Part shown: piece by piece, positions 31,187 through 40,157 of the stretch
Layout: every line of letters starts with the position of its first letter
Position numbering within the stretch: position 1 is the first letter of the stretch
Assembly (NCBI RefSeq): GCF_900156745.1
Contig: NZ_LT707065.1
Span: 3,968,001-4,032,000, forward strand
DNA from: Achromobacter sp. MFA1 R4
GTDB taxonomy: Bacteria > Pseudomonadota > Gammaproteobacteria > Burkholderiales > Burkholderiaceae_B
Direction of reading: 5' to 3'
Length of the DNA stretch: 64,000 bases
Position numbers and translations under genes: made by a program
The notes under the pieces: model-generated
Seen by the model: the letters and a program-made list of their open reading frames with translations, nothing else
Databases searched by the model: none
What the model was told of the DNA's origin: nothing

Positions 31187-32386
31187 ATGAGCGGCGCGGC
31201 TGCCCGCCAGCCCAGGCTGGCGCATGTCGATGCCCTGCGCGGCTTTGCGCTCTTCGGCATCCTCGTCGTCAACATCGGCGTGCTCGCGTTTCCGTTCTAT
31301 GGCGCGGGCGTGCCGGACCCGGCCTGGTCCAGTCCGCTGGACGTGACGGTCCGCTGGTTCGTCGCCTGGCTGTTCGAGACCAAGTTCTACCTGCTGTTCT
31401 CCTTCCTGTTCGGCTACAGCTTCACGCTGCAGATGGCGGCGGCCGAACACGCCGGCGCGGCGTTCGCGCCGCGTTTCCTGCGCCGGCTTGTCGGACTGGC
31501 CGTGCTGGGCCTGGCCCACGCGATCCTCTTCTACCAGGGCGACATCCTGGTGACCTACGCCTTGCTGGGCCTGGCGCTGCTGCTATGCCGGCGCATGGAC
31601 CCGGGCCGCGCGCTGCGCCGCGCCCTGTGGCTGATCGCGCTGGCGTCGGCGGCGTGGCTGATCCTGGGCGCGTTGAGCCTGCTGGGGCCCGCGCCGGCGG
31701 ACTATGGCGCCCAATACAAGGCCGAGGCGCTGGCCTCGATCCAGGCATACCGCGGCACCATCGGCACCACGATCGCGCAACACATCAAAGAGCTCTCCGA
31801 GACCGTCTGGTTCACGTTGCTGTTCGTGCAGGGGCCGTTCGCCTTTGCCATGTTCCTGGCGGGCTACGCGCTGGGCCGGCGCAATGCGCTGGCGGATCCC
31901 TGGCGTTCGCCCCGCGCGCTGGGGCTGTTGTGCGCGCTGGGCCTGTTGCCCGGGCTGGCGGGGGCCGCGGCCTACGCGACCAGCGCCTTGCCCCAGGCCC
32001 GCGTGGTGTGGGAACTGCCGGGGCTGGCCGTGGGCCTTTTCACCGCGCCGTTACTGAGCCTTTCCTACGCAGCGGCGTTCCTGCTCGCGCTGCGCACGGG
32101 CCCAGGCCGGCGCCTGGGCGAGTGGCTGGCGCCCGCGGGCCGCATGGCCCTGAGCAATTACCTGATGCAGTCCGTGGTCTGCGCCTGGCTTTTCACGGCA
32201 TGGGGGCTGCGCCTGTACGCCGCCGTCTCGCCGCTGGCCGCGTTTGTCATCGCCGTCGCGATCTGCGCCGTGCAGATGCCGCTGTCCGCCTGGTGGCTGC
32301 GCCGGCACGCCTACGGCCCCGTGGAGTGGTTCCTGCGCGCGCTCACCATCGGCGCGTGGCCGGCCTGGCGGCGCGTGCAGGGTTGA
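31187..32386 (+). CDS. DUF418 domain membrane protein (YeiB-like)
   Basis: The 399-residue protein has about nine or ten TM helices. It begins with RLAHVDALRGFALFGILVVNI, a pattern typical of DUF418/YeiB and related acyltransferase-like membrane proteins. The C-terminal DUF418 portion contains LAPAGRMALSNYLMQSVVCAWLF and ends with PVEWFLRALT. The family has no established biochemical function; a role in transport or envelope modification is often proposed. It follows parC by 76 nt and converges with the TRAP transporter gene, whose stop is only 4 nt away. Confidence 0.85.
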   Translation: MSGAAARQPRLAHVDALRGFALFGILVVNIGVLAFPFYGAGVPDPAWSSPLDVTVRWFVAWLFETKFYLLFSFLFGYSFTLQMAAAEHAGAAFAPRFLRRLVGLAVLGLAHAILFYQGDILVTYALLGLALLLCRRMDPGRALRRALWLIALASAAWLILGALSLLGPAPADYGAQYKAEALASIQAYRGTIGTTIAQHIKELSETVWFTLLFVQGPFAFAMFLAGYALGRRNALADPWRSPRALGLLCALGLLPGLAGAAAYATSALPQARVVWELPGLAVGLFTAPLLSLSYAAAFLLALRTGPGRRLGEWLAPAGRMALSNYLMQSVVCAWLFTAWGLRLYAAVSPLAAFVIAVAICAVQMPLSAWWLRRHAYGPVEWFLRALTIGAWPAWRRVQG

Positions 32387-32390
32387 CCGT

Positions 32391-35009
32391 CTAGACCGCC
32401 CGGGTGCGCAACCGGCCTTGCGGCGTGCCGCCGTCGCGCCGGCCCTGCCAGGCCCACATGCCCGCCAGCAACGCCATCGCGGGCAGGTAGACCCAGAAAT
32501 CGGACCAGCGGTGCGGGTTGGGCGCCTTCACGCTGACCACGTCCCATCCCTGTTCCCAGCCTGCGCGTTGCGCGCGGCTGCCGAAGCGCACCCCGCCGAT
32601 CTGGATCTGGTCGCCCAGGCGCATCAGCGTCAAGCCGGCTTCGGCCAGCCGCTTGCGCCCGGCGTCGGCGCCGCCGCCGCCCGCTTCAAGCGCGGGCAGG
32701 GCGACCGCCACCGTCTTGGTCAACTCGTCGCCTTCCAGGTTCAGACCCTTGAGCACCACGGTCAGCCGGCCGTTGTCGGGCAGGGCGGCTGCCGTGGCCT
32801 GGATCTCGGACGCCGGCCGGCTTTCATGGCTGGGCGCGAAATGGTCCATGAACCAGTCGGGCCGGAACAGCATGAACGTGACCAACAGCAGCACCGCGAC
32901 TTCCGCCAGGGTGCAGCGGACCCTGAACCATCGCATGGTGGCGGCGGCGAAGGTCAGCGACGCCAGCGTGGCGCCCGCGACCACCAGCGCCAGCTCCCAG
33001 CCGTAGTTCACGTCGATCAGCAGCAGCGTGGGGTTGAAGACGAACATGAACGGCAGGATGGCCGTGCGCGCCGCGTAGGTAACGCCCTGGATGCCCGTTT
33101 TGATCGGGTCCTCGCCGGAGATGGCGGCGGCCGCGAAGGTGGCCAGCCCTACCGGCGGCGTGATGTCGGCCATGATGCCGTAATAGAACACGAACATGTG
33201 CACGGCGATCAGCGGAATGACCAGGCCGTTCTGCGCGCCCAACTCCACCACCACGGGCGCCATCAGGGTCGCCATCAGGATGTAATTGGCCGTCGTGGGC
33301 ATGCCCAGTCCCAGGACCAGGCAGACCGCCGCGGTGAAGATCAGCATCAGCAGCACATTGCCCATCGACACCAGTTCGACGAAGGCCGTCATGCGCAGGC
33401 CCAGCCCGGTCAGCGTGATGGCGCCGACGATCAGCCCGGCGGTGCCGCAGGCGATGGCGATGCCGATCATGTTGCGCGCGCCGTCCTGCAGGCCCCCGAC
33501 GGCGTCGCGCCAACCCTGGCGCCAGGCGGGCGCGGCCGGCTGCTTGCGGAACCAGGCCAGGATCGGACGCTGCGTGACCATCTGGAACAGCATCGCCATC
33601 GCGGCCCAGAAGGCCGACAGGCCGGCCGACAACTGCTCCACGCTCAGGCACCAGACCAGGATGCCGATCGGAATCAGGAAGTACAGGCCGGCGCGCACCG
33701 TGGGCCACGGCTGGGGGCGCACGGGATGATTGATGTCGATGTCCTGCGGCAAGTCGGGGTGGCGGGCGGCCACGCGCAGCAGCCACACGTAAAGGACCGC
33801 CAGGAGGACCAGCAGGATCGGCGTCGCCGCCTGCCCGGCCAGCGCCTGCACGCCCGTGCCGATTCCGTAGACCGCGCCCATCACGAGCAGCGTGCCGCTG
33901 ATGCCCATGCCCCAACCGGCCAGCTTTTGCAGCGGCGTGCGGGCGGGGCCCGACGCCATCATCGGCTGGATGCCCAGCTTCAGCGCTTCCAGGTGGACGA
34001 TGTAGAAGAGCGCGACGTACGAGATCGCGGCGGGCAGGATGGCGTGGCGGATGATGTCGGCATAGGGGATGCCCACGTACTCGATCATCAGGAACGCGGC
34101 GGCGCCCATGACGGGCGGCATGATCTGGCCATTGACCGAGGACGCCGTTTCGATCGCGCCGGCGCGCACGCCGCCATAGCCCGCCTTCTTCATGAGCGGG
34201 ATGGTGAAGATGCCGCCGGTCACCACGTTGGCGACGGACGATGCGGACACCAGGCCGTTCACCGCCGAGGACATGACCGCCACCTTGGCGGGCCCGCCGC
34301 GCAGGTGGCCCAACAGCGCGAACGACACCTGCATCATGTAGTTGCCGGCGCCGCACTTGTCGAGCATGGAGCCCAGCAGTACGAAGATGAAGATGTACGA
34401 CACCGATACGCCCAGCGCCACGCCGTAGACGCCTTCGGTGGTGAGCCACATGTGCGACATCAGCCGTTCGAGCGATGCGCCGCGGTGAGCCAGCACGTCG
34501 GGCAGCCACGGACCGGCCAGCGCATAGGCCACGAACACCAGGCCCAGCACCGTCATGGGCAGGCCCAGCGCCCGGCGGGTCACTTCCAGCAGCAGCGCGA
34601 GGCCGATCACGGCGGTGCCCACGTCCAGCGGCGTCGGCTGGCCGGGCCGGGCCGCCAGCTCGTTGTAGAAGACATAAAGATAGCTGCCGCAAAAGCCCGC
34701 CGCCAGGGCCAGCACCCAGTCATACCAGGGCATGCGGTCGCGGGCGGAGCGCTTGCTGGCCGGATAGGCGAGATAGCCCAGGAACATGGCGGTGCCCAGG
34801 TGCAGCGCGCGCGCCTCGGTGTCGTTGAAGATGCCCCAGTTCAACGAGAACGGGATCGGCGAGGCGTACCAGAGCTGGAAGAAGGACCAGAGCAGCGCGC
34901 CGGCGGCCAGCGTGGCGCCGGCCATGCCGCGCGCGTCGCGGCCGCCGCGGTCCGCGTCGGCGACCAGCTGTTCCAGGTTCGGGGTCGGCGTGTGCGACTC
35001 GTTTGTCAT
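32391..35009 (-). CDS. TRAP transporter fused permease (4TM/12TM, TAXI type)
   Basis: This 872-residue inner-membrane protein is a fusion of the small DctQ-like and large DctM-like TRAP subunits (TRAP-fused family, TIGR02123). DctM signatures are SASSVANVVTGGIFTIPLMKK and LGLGMPTTANYIL. The last 170 residues include a hydrophilic DUF3394-type region and a final TM helix. With the TAXI binding protein encoded 138 nt upstream it would drive sodium- or proton-coupled uptake of an organic acid or amino-acid-like solute. The substrate is not determined; the adjacent class III aminotransferase hints at an amino compound. Confidence 0.93.
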   Translation of the reverse strand: MTNESHTPTPNLEQLVADADRGGRDARGMAGATLAAGALLWSFFQLWYASPIPFSLNWGIFNDTEARALHLGTAMFLGYLAYPASKRSARDRMPWYDWVLALAAGFCGSYLYVFYNELAARPGQPTPLDVGTAVIGLALLLEVTRRALGLPMTVLGLVFVAYALAGPWLPDVLAHRGASLERLMSHMWLTTEGVYGVALGVSVSYIFIFVLLGSMLDKCGAGNYMMQVSFALLGHLRGGPAKVAVMSSAVNGLVSASSVANVVTGGIFTIPLMKKAGYGGVRAGAIETASSVNGQIMPPVMGAAAFLMIEYVGIPYADIIRHAILPAAISYVALFYIVHLEALKLGIQPMMASGPARTPLQKLAGWGMGISGTLLVMGAVYGIGTGVQALAGQAATPILLVLLAVLYVWLLRVAARHPDLPQDIDINHPVRPQPWPTVRAGLYFLIPIGILVWCLSVEQLSAGLSAFWAAMAMLFQMVTQRPILAWFRKQPAAPAWRQGWRDAVGGLQDGARNMIGIAIACGTAGLIVGAITLTGLGLRMTAFVELVSMGNVLLMLIFTAAVCLVLGLGMPTTANYILMATLMAPVVVELGAQNGLVIPLIAVHMFVFYYGIMADITPPVGLATFAAAAISGEDPIKTGIQGVTYAARTAILPFMFVFNPTLLLIDVNYGWELALVVAGATLASLTFAAATMRWFRVRCTLAEVAVLLLVTFMLFRPDWFMDHFAPSHESRPASEIQATAAALPDNGRLTVVLKGLNLEGDELTKTVAVALPALEAGGGGADAGRKRLAEAGLTLMRLGDQIQIGGVRFGSRAQRAGWEQGWDVVSVKAPNPHRWSDFWVYLPAMALLAGMWAWQGRRDGGTPQGRLRTRAV

Positions 35010-35091
35010 GAAATTCCCCTGCGTATCGTGGCGCGCGCCGACGCGTTGGCGCGCGATGAGCCGCCCCGCGCGCCAGGCGCGCGCAAGGACG

Positions 35092-35133
35092 GCGCCCGCG
35101 GCCCGAGGCGGATGCCTCCGGGGCCGCGGGCGC
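35092..35133 (-). other. very stable intra-operon hairpin between TRAP binding protein and permease
   Basis: A perfect 13-bp outer stem (arms 35092-35104 and 35121-35133) encloses a second 5-bp stem GAGGC/GCCTC (35105-35109 and 35114-35118). It starts 14 nt after the binding-protein stop. No T-run follows on the minus strand. Such structures commonly protect the 3-prime end of binding-protein mRNA or reduce read-through to the permease. Confidence 0.65.
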
Positions 35134-35147
35134 GGCTGCGACGGGCC

Positions 35148-36152
35148 TTAGAGCAGGCCCTTTTCCTTGAAGTACTTCGCGGCGCCCGGATGCAGGGGCG
35201 CGGACAGGCCGTTCTTCACCATGTCGGCGGCCTTCAGGTTGGCGAAGGCGGGATGCAACTTCTTGAAATCGTCGAAGTTGTCGAAGACAGCCTTGACCAC
35301 GATGTAGACCGTGGCCTCGGGCACGTCGGCCGAGGTGACGAAGGTGGCGGTGACGCCGTAGGTCTGGGTCGCTTGCGGATTGCCCGGATACAGCCCAGCT
35401 GGAATCGTGGCGTGGGCGTAGTAGGGGTACTTTTCAACCAGCTTGTCCACGGCCGGGCCGGTCAACGGCACGAGCTTCGCGCCGCAGCTCGTCGTGGGAT
35501 CCTGGATGTTGGCGGACGGGTGGCCCACGCCATAGAAGAAGCCGTCGATCTTGCCGTCGCACAGCGCCGAGCCATGCTCGTCCGGGCGCAGCTCCGACGC
35601 GAGCGAGAAATCCTTCATCGTCCAGCCCATCGTGGCCAGCAGCTCTTCCATCGACGCGCGCGTGCCCGATCCCGGATTGCCCACGTTGAACCGCTTGCCC
35701 TTGAAGTCTTCGAATCCCTTGATGTTGGACTCTTTGCGCGCCACGACGGTGAACGGCTCGGGATGGATCGAAAAGACCGAGCGCAGCTTGGTGAAGGCGC
35801 CTGCCTGCTTGAACTGGCCTTCACCGTTGTAGGCATTGAAGCCGACGTCGGATTGCACGACCCCCAGGTCAAGCTCGCCGGCCTTGATGGTGTTGGCATT
35901 GAAGACCGAACCGCCGGTCGATTCGACCGAGCAGCGGATGCCGTGGTTGGCGCGGTCCTTGTTGACCAGGCGGCAGATGGCGCCGCCCGCCGCATAGTAG
36001 ACGCCGGTGACGCCGCCCGTTCCGATGCTGACGAACTTCTGCTGGGCGGCGGCCGGAGCCGGCGCCGTGGACAGCAATGCCGTCGCCAGGCCCGCCGCGG
36101 CGAGCGTCCAGGCATTGCGATGGCCCAAGGGGTGTTTGAAAGACCTGGTCAT
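35148..36152 (-). CDS. TAXI-family TRAP transporter solute-binding protein
   Basis: The 334-residue precursor has a signal peptide cut after APAAAQ (about residue 37). The mature protein opens with [27 protein letters not shown], the TAXI signature. The body follows the family pattern [12 protein letters not shown]...[12 protein letters not shown]. It should bind the solute in the periplasm and deliver it to the fused permease downstream. Some TAXI proteins bind glutamate or glutamine, but the ligand here is unknown. A strong AAAAGGAG ribosome site precedes it, suggesting high expression. It lies 156 nt after the aminotransferase gene; that gap contains a small GCCCGC/GCGGGC hairpin (36253-36269). 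Confidence 0.93.
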   Translation of the reverse strand: MTRSFKHPLGHRNAWTLAAAGLATALLSTAPAPAAAQQKFVSIGTGGVTGVYYAAGGAICRLVNKDRANHGIRCSVESTGGSVFNANTIKAGELDLGVVQSDVGFNAYNGEGQFKQAGAFTKLRSVFSIHPEPFTVVARKESNIKGFEDFKGKRFNVGNPGSGTRASMEELLATMGWTMKDFSLASELRPDEHGSALCDGKIDGFFYGVGHPSANIQDPTTSCGAKLVPLTGPAVDKLVEKYPYYAHATIPAGLYPGNPQATQTYGVTATFVTSADVPEATVYIVVKAVFDNFDDFKKLHPAFANLKAADMVKNGLSAPLHPGAAKYFKEKGLL

Positions 36153-36308
36153 GCAAACTCCTTTTGGGGGTTTTCCCCGTGTGATTGCCGGTCTGTGCCG
36201 GCGGTGTTGGCAGCCCGCGAGCCGCGGATTGCCCTGTGCTGAATCATCACGTGCCCGCTGTCGGCGGGCGGCGCGCGCGGAACCCGCCGTCGCGCGCGCA
36301 GGCGGCGC

Positions 36309-37649
36309 CTAGGCGCCGGAGTGGGCTATCGCCGCGTCGATCGCGCCGGCGAGCCTTTCCGTCAGTTGGTCCAGTTCATCGTCGGAAATGATGAAGGGAG
36401 GCGCGAGCAGCACGTGGTCGCCCTGGCGGCCGTCGATGGTGCCGCCCATCGGATACACCATCAGGCCGCGGGCCATGGCTTCGCGCTTGACGCGCGCGTG
36501 CAGCGCCAGCGCCGGGTCGAAGGTCTGCCTGGTGGCGCGGTCCCGCACGAGTTCCACCCCCATGAACAGGCCGCGTCCGCGGATATCGCCCACATGCGGA
36601 TGGTTGCCCAGCGCGGCCTCCAGCCGTTGCCGCAGGCCGGCGCCCTGGACGCGCACCCGTTCAAGCAGGTTGTCGCGGCGGATCACGTCCTGGACCGCCA
36701 GCGAGGCCGCGCAGGCCATCGCATGGCCCAGGTAGGTATGGCCATGCTGGAAGAAGCCGCTGCCCTGCTGCATGGCGTCGACGATGCGACCCTGCGCCAT
36801 GACCGCGCCGATCGGCTGGTAGCCGCCGCCCAGGCCCTTGGCGATGGTGATGAGGTCGGGCGTCACGTCCTCCTGTTCGACGGCGTACAGCGTGCCGGTG
36901 CGGCCCATGCCGCACATCACCTCGTCGGCGATGAGCAGCACGCCGTGGCGGTCGCAGACCTCGCGGATGCGTCGAAAGTAGCCGGGCACCGGCGTCACGG
37001 CGCCGACGGTCGCGCCGACCACCGGCTCGGCCACGAACGCCATCACGCTGTCGGGCCCCAGCCGCTGGATCGTTTCCTCCAGCTCCTGCGCCAGCCGTTC
37101 GCCGTATTGTTCGGCGCTTTCGTTGTCGCGCTGGTCGCGGTAGGCGTAGCAGGGCGACACGTGCGCCACGTCGATCAGCAGCGGCGCGAACTGCGCGCGG
37201 CGCCACGCATTGCCGCCGACCGCCAGGGCGCCGAGCGTGTTGCCGTGATAGCTCTGCCGGCGCGCGATGATGTGCCGGCGCTGCGGCTGGCCGATTTCCA
37301 CGAAATACTGGCGCGCCATCTTCAAGGCCGCTTCCACGGCTTCGGAGCCGCCGGAGACGAAGTAGGCGTGCGAGGTGCCCGCCGGCGCATCCGCCACCAG
37401 ACGGTCGGCCAGCCGTTCGGCGACGTCGGTCGTGAAAAAGCCGGTATGGGCGTAGGCCAGCGCATCGATCTGGGCATGCATGGCGGCCTGCACGTCCGGG
37501 TGATTGTGACCCAGGCAGGACACCGCGGCGCCGCCCGAGCCGTCGAGATAGGCGCGGCCAGCGCTGTCATGGATCCAGACGCCCTGTCCGCGCACGGCGA
37601 CGGGAGGGGTTTGGCGTAGGGAACGATGCAGGACGTGTGTCTGACTCAT
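36309..37649 (-). CDS. class III PLP-dependent aminotransferase
   Basis: The protein is 446 residues from MSQTHVLHRS (start 37649, with GGAAAA upstream); ATG 37664 would add five residues but has no ribosome site. It is a fold-type I class III enzyme: GGSEAVEAALKMARQY binds the PLP phosphate, LLIADEVMCGMGRTG provides the PLP-ring aspartate, and K271 in ITIAKGLGGGYQPIGAV is the Schiff-base lysine. Such enzymes transfer amino groups from omega-amino acids, polyamines or taurine-like compounds to pyruvate or 2-oxoglutarate. The context with a TAXI-TRAP transporter and an RpiR regulator suggests catabolism of an imported amine; the exact substrate cannot be named. Confidence 0.9.
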   Translation of the reverse strand: MSQTHVLHRSLRQTPPVAVRGQGVWIHDSAGRAYLDGSGGAAVSCLGHNHPDVQAAMHAQIDALAYAHTGFFTTDVAERLADRLVADAPAGTSHAYFVSGGSEAVEAALKMARQYFVEIGQPQRRHIIARRQSYHGNTLGALAVGGNAWRRAQFAPLLIDVAHVSPCYAYRDQRDNESAEQYGERLAQELEETIQRLGPDSVMAFVAEPVVGATVGAVTPVPGYFRRIREVCDRHGVLLIADEVMCGMGRTGTLYAVEQEDVTPDLITIAKGLGGGYQPIGAVMAQGRIVDAMQQGSGFFQHGHTYLGHAMACAASLAVQDVIRRDNLLERVRVQGAGLRQRLEAALGNHPHVGDIRGRGLFMGVELVRDRATRQTFDPALALHARVKREAMARGLMVYPMGGTIDGRQGDHVLLAPPFIISDDELDQLTERLAGAIDAAIAHSGA

Positions 37650-37699
37650 GCTGCGGTTTTCCATGGATCAAGGGTTGAGAACGGCTGCGGCCCCGGGCC

Positions 37700-38632
37700 T
37701 CAGCCGGGCCGGCGCGCAGGCGCGCCGCTCCAGTAGACGTTGTCCGCGCGCAGGCGCGCCTCCACCTCGGTCAGGCGGTTCAGGACGGCATCGCCGCCGC
37801 GCGCGGTCAGCCGGGCGATCAGGTGTTCAGCCAGTCCCAGCAGGCCCGCGGTGGTGTGGAAAAACGAGCCCGGGCCCTGGCGCGCGGGGCGCGCCTGCAC
37901 GCCGTCGCGGTCGGGCGGCGCAAAGCGCAGCGTGTGGCGCGCGTCCACGGCCAGCGGCGAGAGCGGGTCGTCGGTCAGCGCAACGAGGGCGACGCCGCGC
38001 TGCGCCGCCTGGCGCGCGAGCTGGACCGTCGCGGTGGGGTAGGGCGCCTGCGAGATGACGATCAGCGCATCTTCCGGGCCCAGGTTGTCGGTCTGCTCCG
38101 CGGGCGCGCCGCCCAGTCCGTCGATGAGGACGCTGTTGCGCCGCACAAGCTGGTAGGCGTAGCGCATCTGGAACGCGATGCCGAAGGCCGAGCGCGTTCC
38201 CAGGAATCCGACCTGCCGGGCTTCGAGCAGTGTCTGCACCGCCGCGTCGAACGCGGCGGGCGGGTTCAGCGTGCACACCGAGGACATGGCCTGGACCTGG
38301 TAGTCGGTCAGGACATCGGGGCCGGGCTCGGCGGGGTCGCCCGCCGCGGCCTGCAACGCGGCGGCGCGGTCGCGCAGGCCGGGCTGTCCGTGCCCCACCA
38401 GCGCCTGTTGAAAGGGTTGGCGGAAGTCTTCGTAGCTGGCGTAGCCGACCGCGCGCGCCAGTCGCAGCATCGTGGCCGGCGCCACGCCCAGTGCCTGCGC
38501 CTGGCGCCGCATCGACCACAGGCCCACCTCCGCGGGATGCGCCACCACCCAATGCGCTGCCCGCTGCAGCTCGGGGGGCAATTGCTCCAGCTTTTCCTGA
38601 AGTGTGGCGAGCAGGGATGACGGCAGGGACAT
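37700..38632 (-). CDS. MurR/RpiR-family transcriptional regulator
   Basis: From the ATG at 38632 the protein is 310 residues. It has an N-terminal HTH_6 domain (about 1-80), with the helix-turn-helix around RRQAQALGVAPATMLRLARAVGYASYEDFRQ. A C-terminal SIS domain (about 125-260) contains VGFLGTRSAFGIAFQMRYA and ALIVISQAPYPTATVQLA, which would sense a phosphorylated or small polar ligand. It is divergent from ectR and precedes the aminotransferase gene by 50 nt on the same strand. It probably controls the aminotransferase-TRAP unit and itself through the CATATG palindromes upstream. Confidence 0.9.
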   Translation of the reverse strand: MSLPSSLLATLQEKLEQLPPELQRAAHWVVAHPAEVGLWSMRRQAQALGVAPATMLRLARAVGYASYEDFRQPFQQALVGHGQPGLRDRAAALQAAAGDPAEPGPDVLTDYQVQAMSSVCTLNPPAAFDAAVQTLLEARQVGFLGTRSAFGIAFQMRYAYQLVRRNSVLIDGLGGAPAEQTDNLGPEDALIVISQAPYPTATVQLARQAAQRGVALVALTDDPLSPLAVDARHTLRFAPPDRDGVQARPARQGPGSFFHTTAGLLGLAEHLIARLTARGGDAVLNRLTEVEARLRADNVYWSGAPARRPG

Positions 38633-38656
38633 GAGGGCGGGGAGAGGGGGCGTTAA

Positions 38657-38700
38657 AAAACATATGATAAATAAAATCAATGAAACAAAACATATGTTTT
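38657..38700 (-). promoter_or_regulatory. paired CATATG operator-like sites upstream of the rpiR gene
   Basis: An A/T-rich patch within GC-rich DNA contains a perfect palindrome AAAACATATGTTTT (38687-38700). A second AAAACATATGAT (38657-38668) lies exactly 30 bp away. They are 25-68 nt before the regulator start and flank sequence suited to a promoter. They are probable operators for the RpiR protein. Confidence 0.55.
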
Positions 38701-38860
38701 TTATAGGGGCTTCCCCCTGTGCTGCGCTGCGTCCGGCCCCTGTCGCGACAGCCCGGCACCCGCCCCGGCAACCCCGCCGGCACCCCATAAGTGCGCCCAT
38801 ACTGCAGCGATCCTCGGCAAATCCGCGTTCATTTATTTACATCGCGCGGCGCCTTTTTGT

Positions 38861-38892
38861 TTGACTCGAATTAATTGGGCGCATATGATTCG
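38861..38892 (+). promoter_or_regulatory. ectR-ectABCD promoter with overlapping inverted repeat
   Basis: TTGACT (38861-38866), a 17-nt spacer, then TATGAT (38884-38889) is a near-consensus sigma-70 promoter. An imperfect inverted repeat with ends CGAAT (38867-38871) and ATTCG (38888-38892) covers the spacer and -10 box. In methylotrophs EctR binds an inverted repeat at the -10 of the ectoine promoter, so this is the likely EctR operator. Confidence 0.75.
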
Positions 38893-38926
38893 TGTAGAAA
38901 TGATTTTGTCCGAACCACCCGCAACC

Positions 38927-39475
38927 ATGACTGACGCCGCGAAAATCGAAACCTCACAGCAGTACGACCTGCGCATTTTGCGAGCCCTGCGCCGCATCAC
39001 GCGTTCGATCGCCCTGCATTCGCGCCAGTTGTCCGCGGTCAGCCACATCACCGCGCCGCAATTGATGTGCCTGCGCACGGTGATCGCCAACGGGCCCATG
39101 ACGGCCACGGCGATCAGCCGCGAGATGCACGTCAGTCCCAGCACCGTGGTCGGCATCCTGGATCGCCTTGAAGACAAGGCCTTGATCCGCCGCGAGCGCG
39201 GTCGTGAAGACCGCCGCATCGTGTTCGTCACCGCCACCGAGGCGGGACGTGAATTGGCGCAAGGCGCGCCGTCGCCGCTGCAAAAGCACCTGGCCGACGC
39301 GCTCAATGCCTTGCCGGAGTTGGAACAGGCCACCATCACCCTGTCCCTGGAGCGCATCGTGGCGCTCATGGAACAGGATGGTCAGGCCGCAGTCGACACG
39401 CATGGCGACGTGTCGTCGCCCATCCTTGAAGTGCCCACGGGCGGGGCACCACCAGAATCGGGAATCGTTGCATGA
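38927..39475 (+). CDS. ectR: MarR-family regulator of ectoine synthesis, EctR
   Basis: The start at ATG 38927 gives 182 residues and a leader of about 30 nt from the sigma-70 promoter; ATG 38900 in the same frame is possible but would be nearly leaderless. The winged helix-turn-helix spans [40 protein letters not shown] with the MarR wing D-R-R. EctR proteins repress ectoine genes and themselves at low salt. Its stop overlaps the ectA start (ATGA at 39472-39475), so regulator and pathway are translationally coupled, unlike the separately transcribed ectR1 of many methylotrophs. Confidence 0.88.
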   Translation: MTDAAKIETSQQYDLRILRALRRITRSIALHSRQLSAVSHITAPQLMCLRTVIANGPMTATAISREMHVSPSTVVGILDRLEDKALIRRERGREDRRIVFVTATEAGRELAQGAPSPLQKHLADALNALPELEQATITLSLERIVALMEQDGQAAVDTHGDVSSPILEVPTGGAPPESGIVA

Positions 39476-40032
39476 AGAAAAACGAACTGGACACCCCCAC
39501 ACTCTCAAGTGCCGTGGCGCCGGCGGTCAGCGCGCAGACCCACACCATGCGTCTGCCCGACCGCAAAGACGGCGCCGCCATCCACCGCCTCATTTCCGAG
39601 TGCCCGCCACTCGACCTGAATTCCCTCTACGCGTACCTGCTCCTGTGCGAGCACTTTCGCGACACCTGCGTCCTGGCTGAAAGCGCCGGGGGACGCATCA
39701 ATGGTTTTATTTCCGCTTATGTGGACCCGTCCCGTCCAGACGTGCTGTTCGTCTGGCAGGTTGCGGTGCACGCCCGCGCTCGCGGCCATCGCCTTGGCCG
39801 CGCCATGCTCCGGGAGCTCTTGCAGCGCAAGAACCTGGCGCATGTCCGCTATCTTGAAACCACGGTGGGGCCTGACAACCAGGCTTCGCGCCGCACCTTC
39901 GCCGGCCTGGCCGCCGAGGTGGGCGCCCATGTCTCCGAGCAGCCGTTCTTCGACCGGCAACTCTTCGGCGGCGCGGATCACGACGACGAGATGCTGTTGA
40001 GGATAGGTCCGTTCACCTTGCCGTCCCCCTAG
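39472..40032 (+). CDS. ectA: L-2,4-diaminobutyrate N-acetyltransferase
   Basis: EctA acetylates L-2,4-diaminobutyrate with acetyl-CoA, the second step of ectoine synthesis. The 186-residue protein is a GNAT acyltransferase with the EctA hallmarks [35 protein letters not shown] (acetyl-CoA loop R-x-x-G-x-G/R) and [15 protein letters not shown]. The first 25 residues look disordered. It overlaps ectR by 4 nt and is followed by a 125-nt gap before ectB. Confidence 0.97.
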   Translation: MKKNELDTPTLSSAVAPAVSAQTHTMRLPDRKDGAAIHRLISECPPLDLNSLYAYLLLCEHFRDTCVLAESAGGRINGFISAYVDPSRPDVLFVWQVAVHARARGHRLGRAMLRELLQRKNLAHVRYLETTVGPDNQASRRTFAGLAAEVGAHVSEQPFFDRQLFGGADHDDEMLLRIGPFTLPSP

Positions 40033-40157
40033 GGACGCCGCAAGCCGGTCGGGCTTATCGATTTACCGGGATGGTTCACACCGTCCGGATGCGCCTGACG
40101 CACCCGGAGGGGAGCTGGCCGTCTGTCAATTTATGAGATGAAAAGGGAGGATTAATC

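Noticed and set aside
32244-36242. Plus-strand frame of about 1330 codons opposite the TRAP transporter genes
   Set aside because: It is a shadow of the minus-strand permease and binding-protein genes, rich in His, Gln and Arg and lacking any family feature.
38861-38926. Upstream start codons for ectR (TTG 38861 and others)
   Set aside because: The -35 and -10 boxes occupy this stretch, so translation from 38861 is not possible from that promoter.
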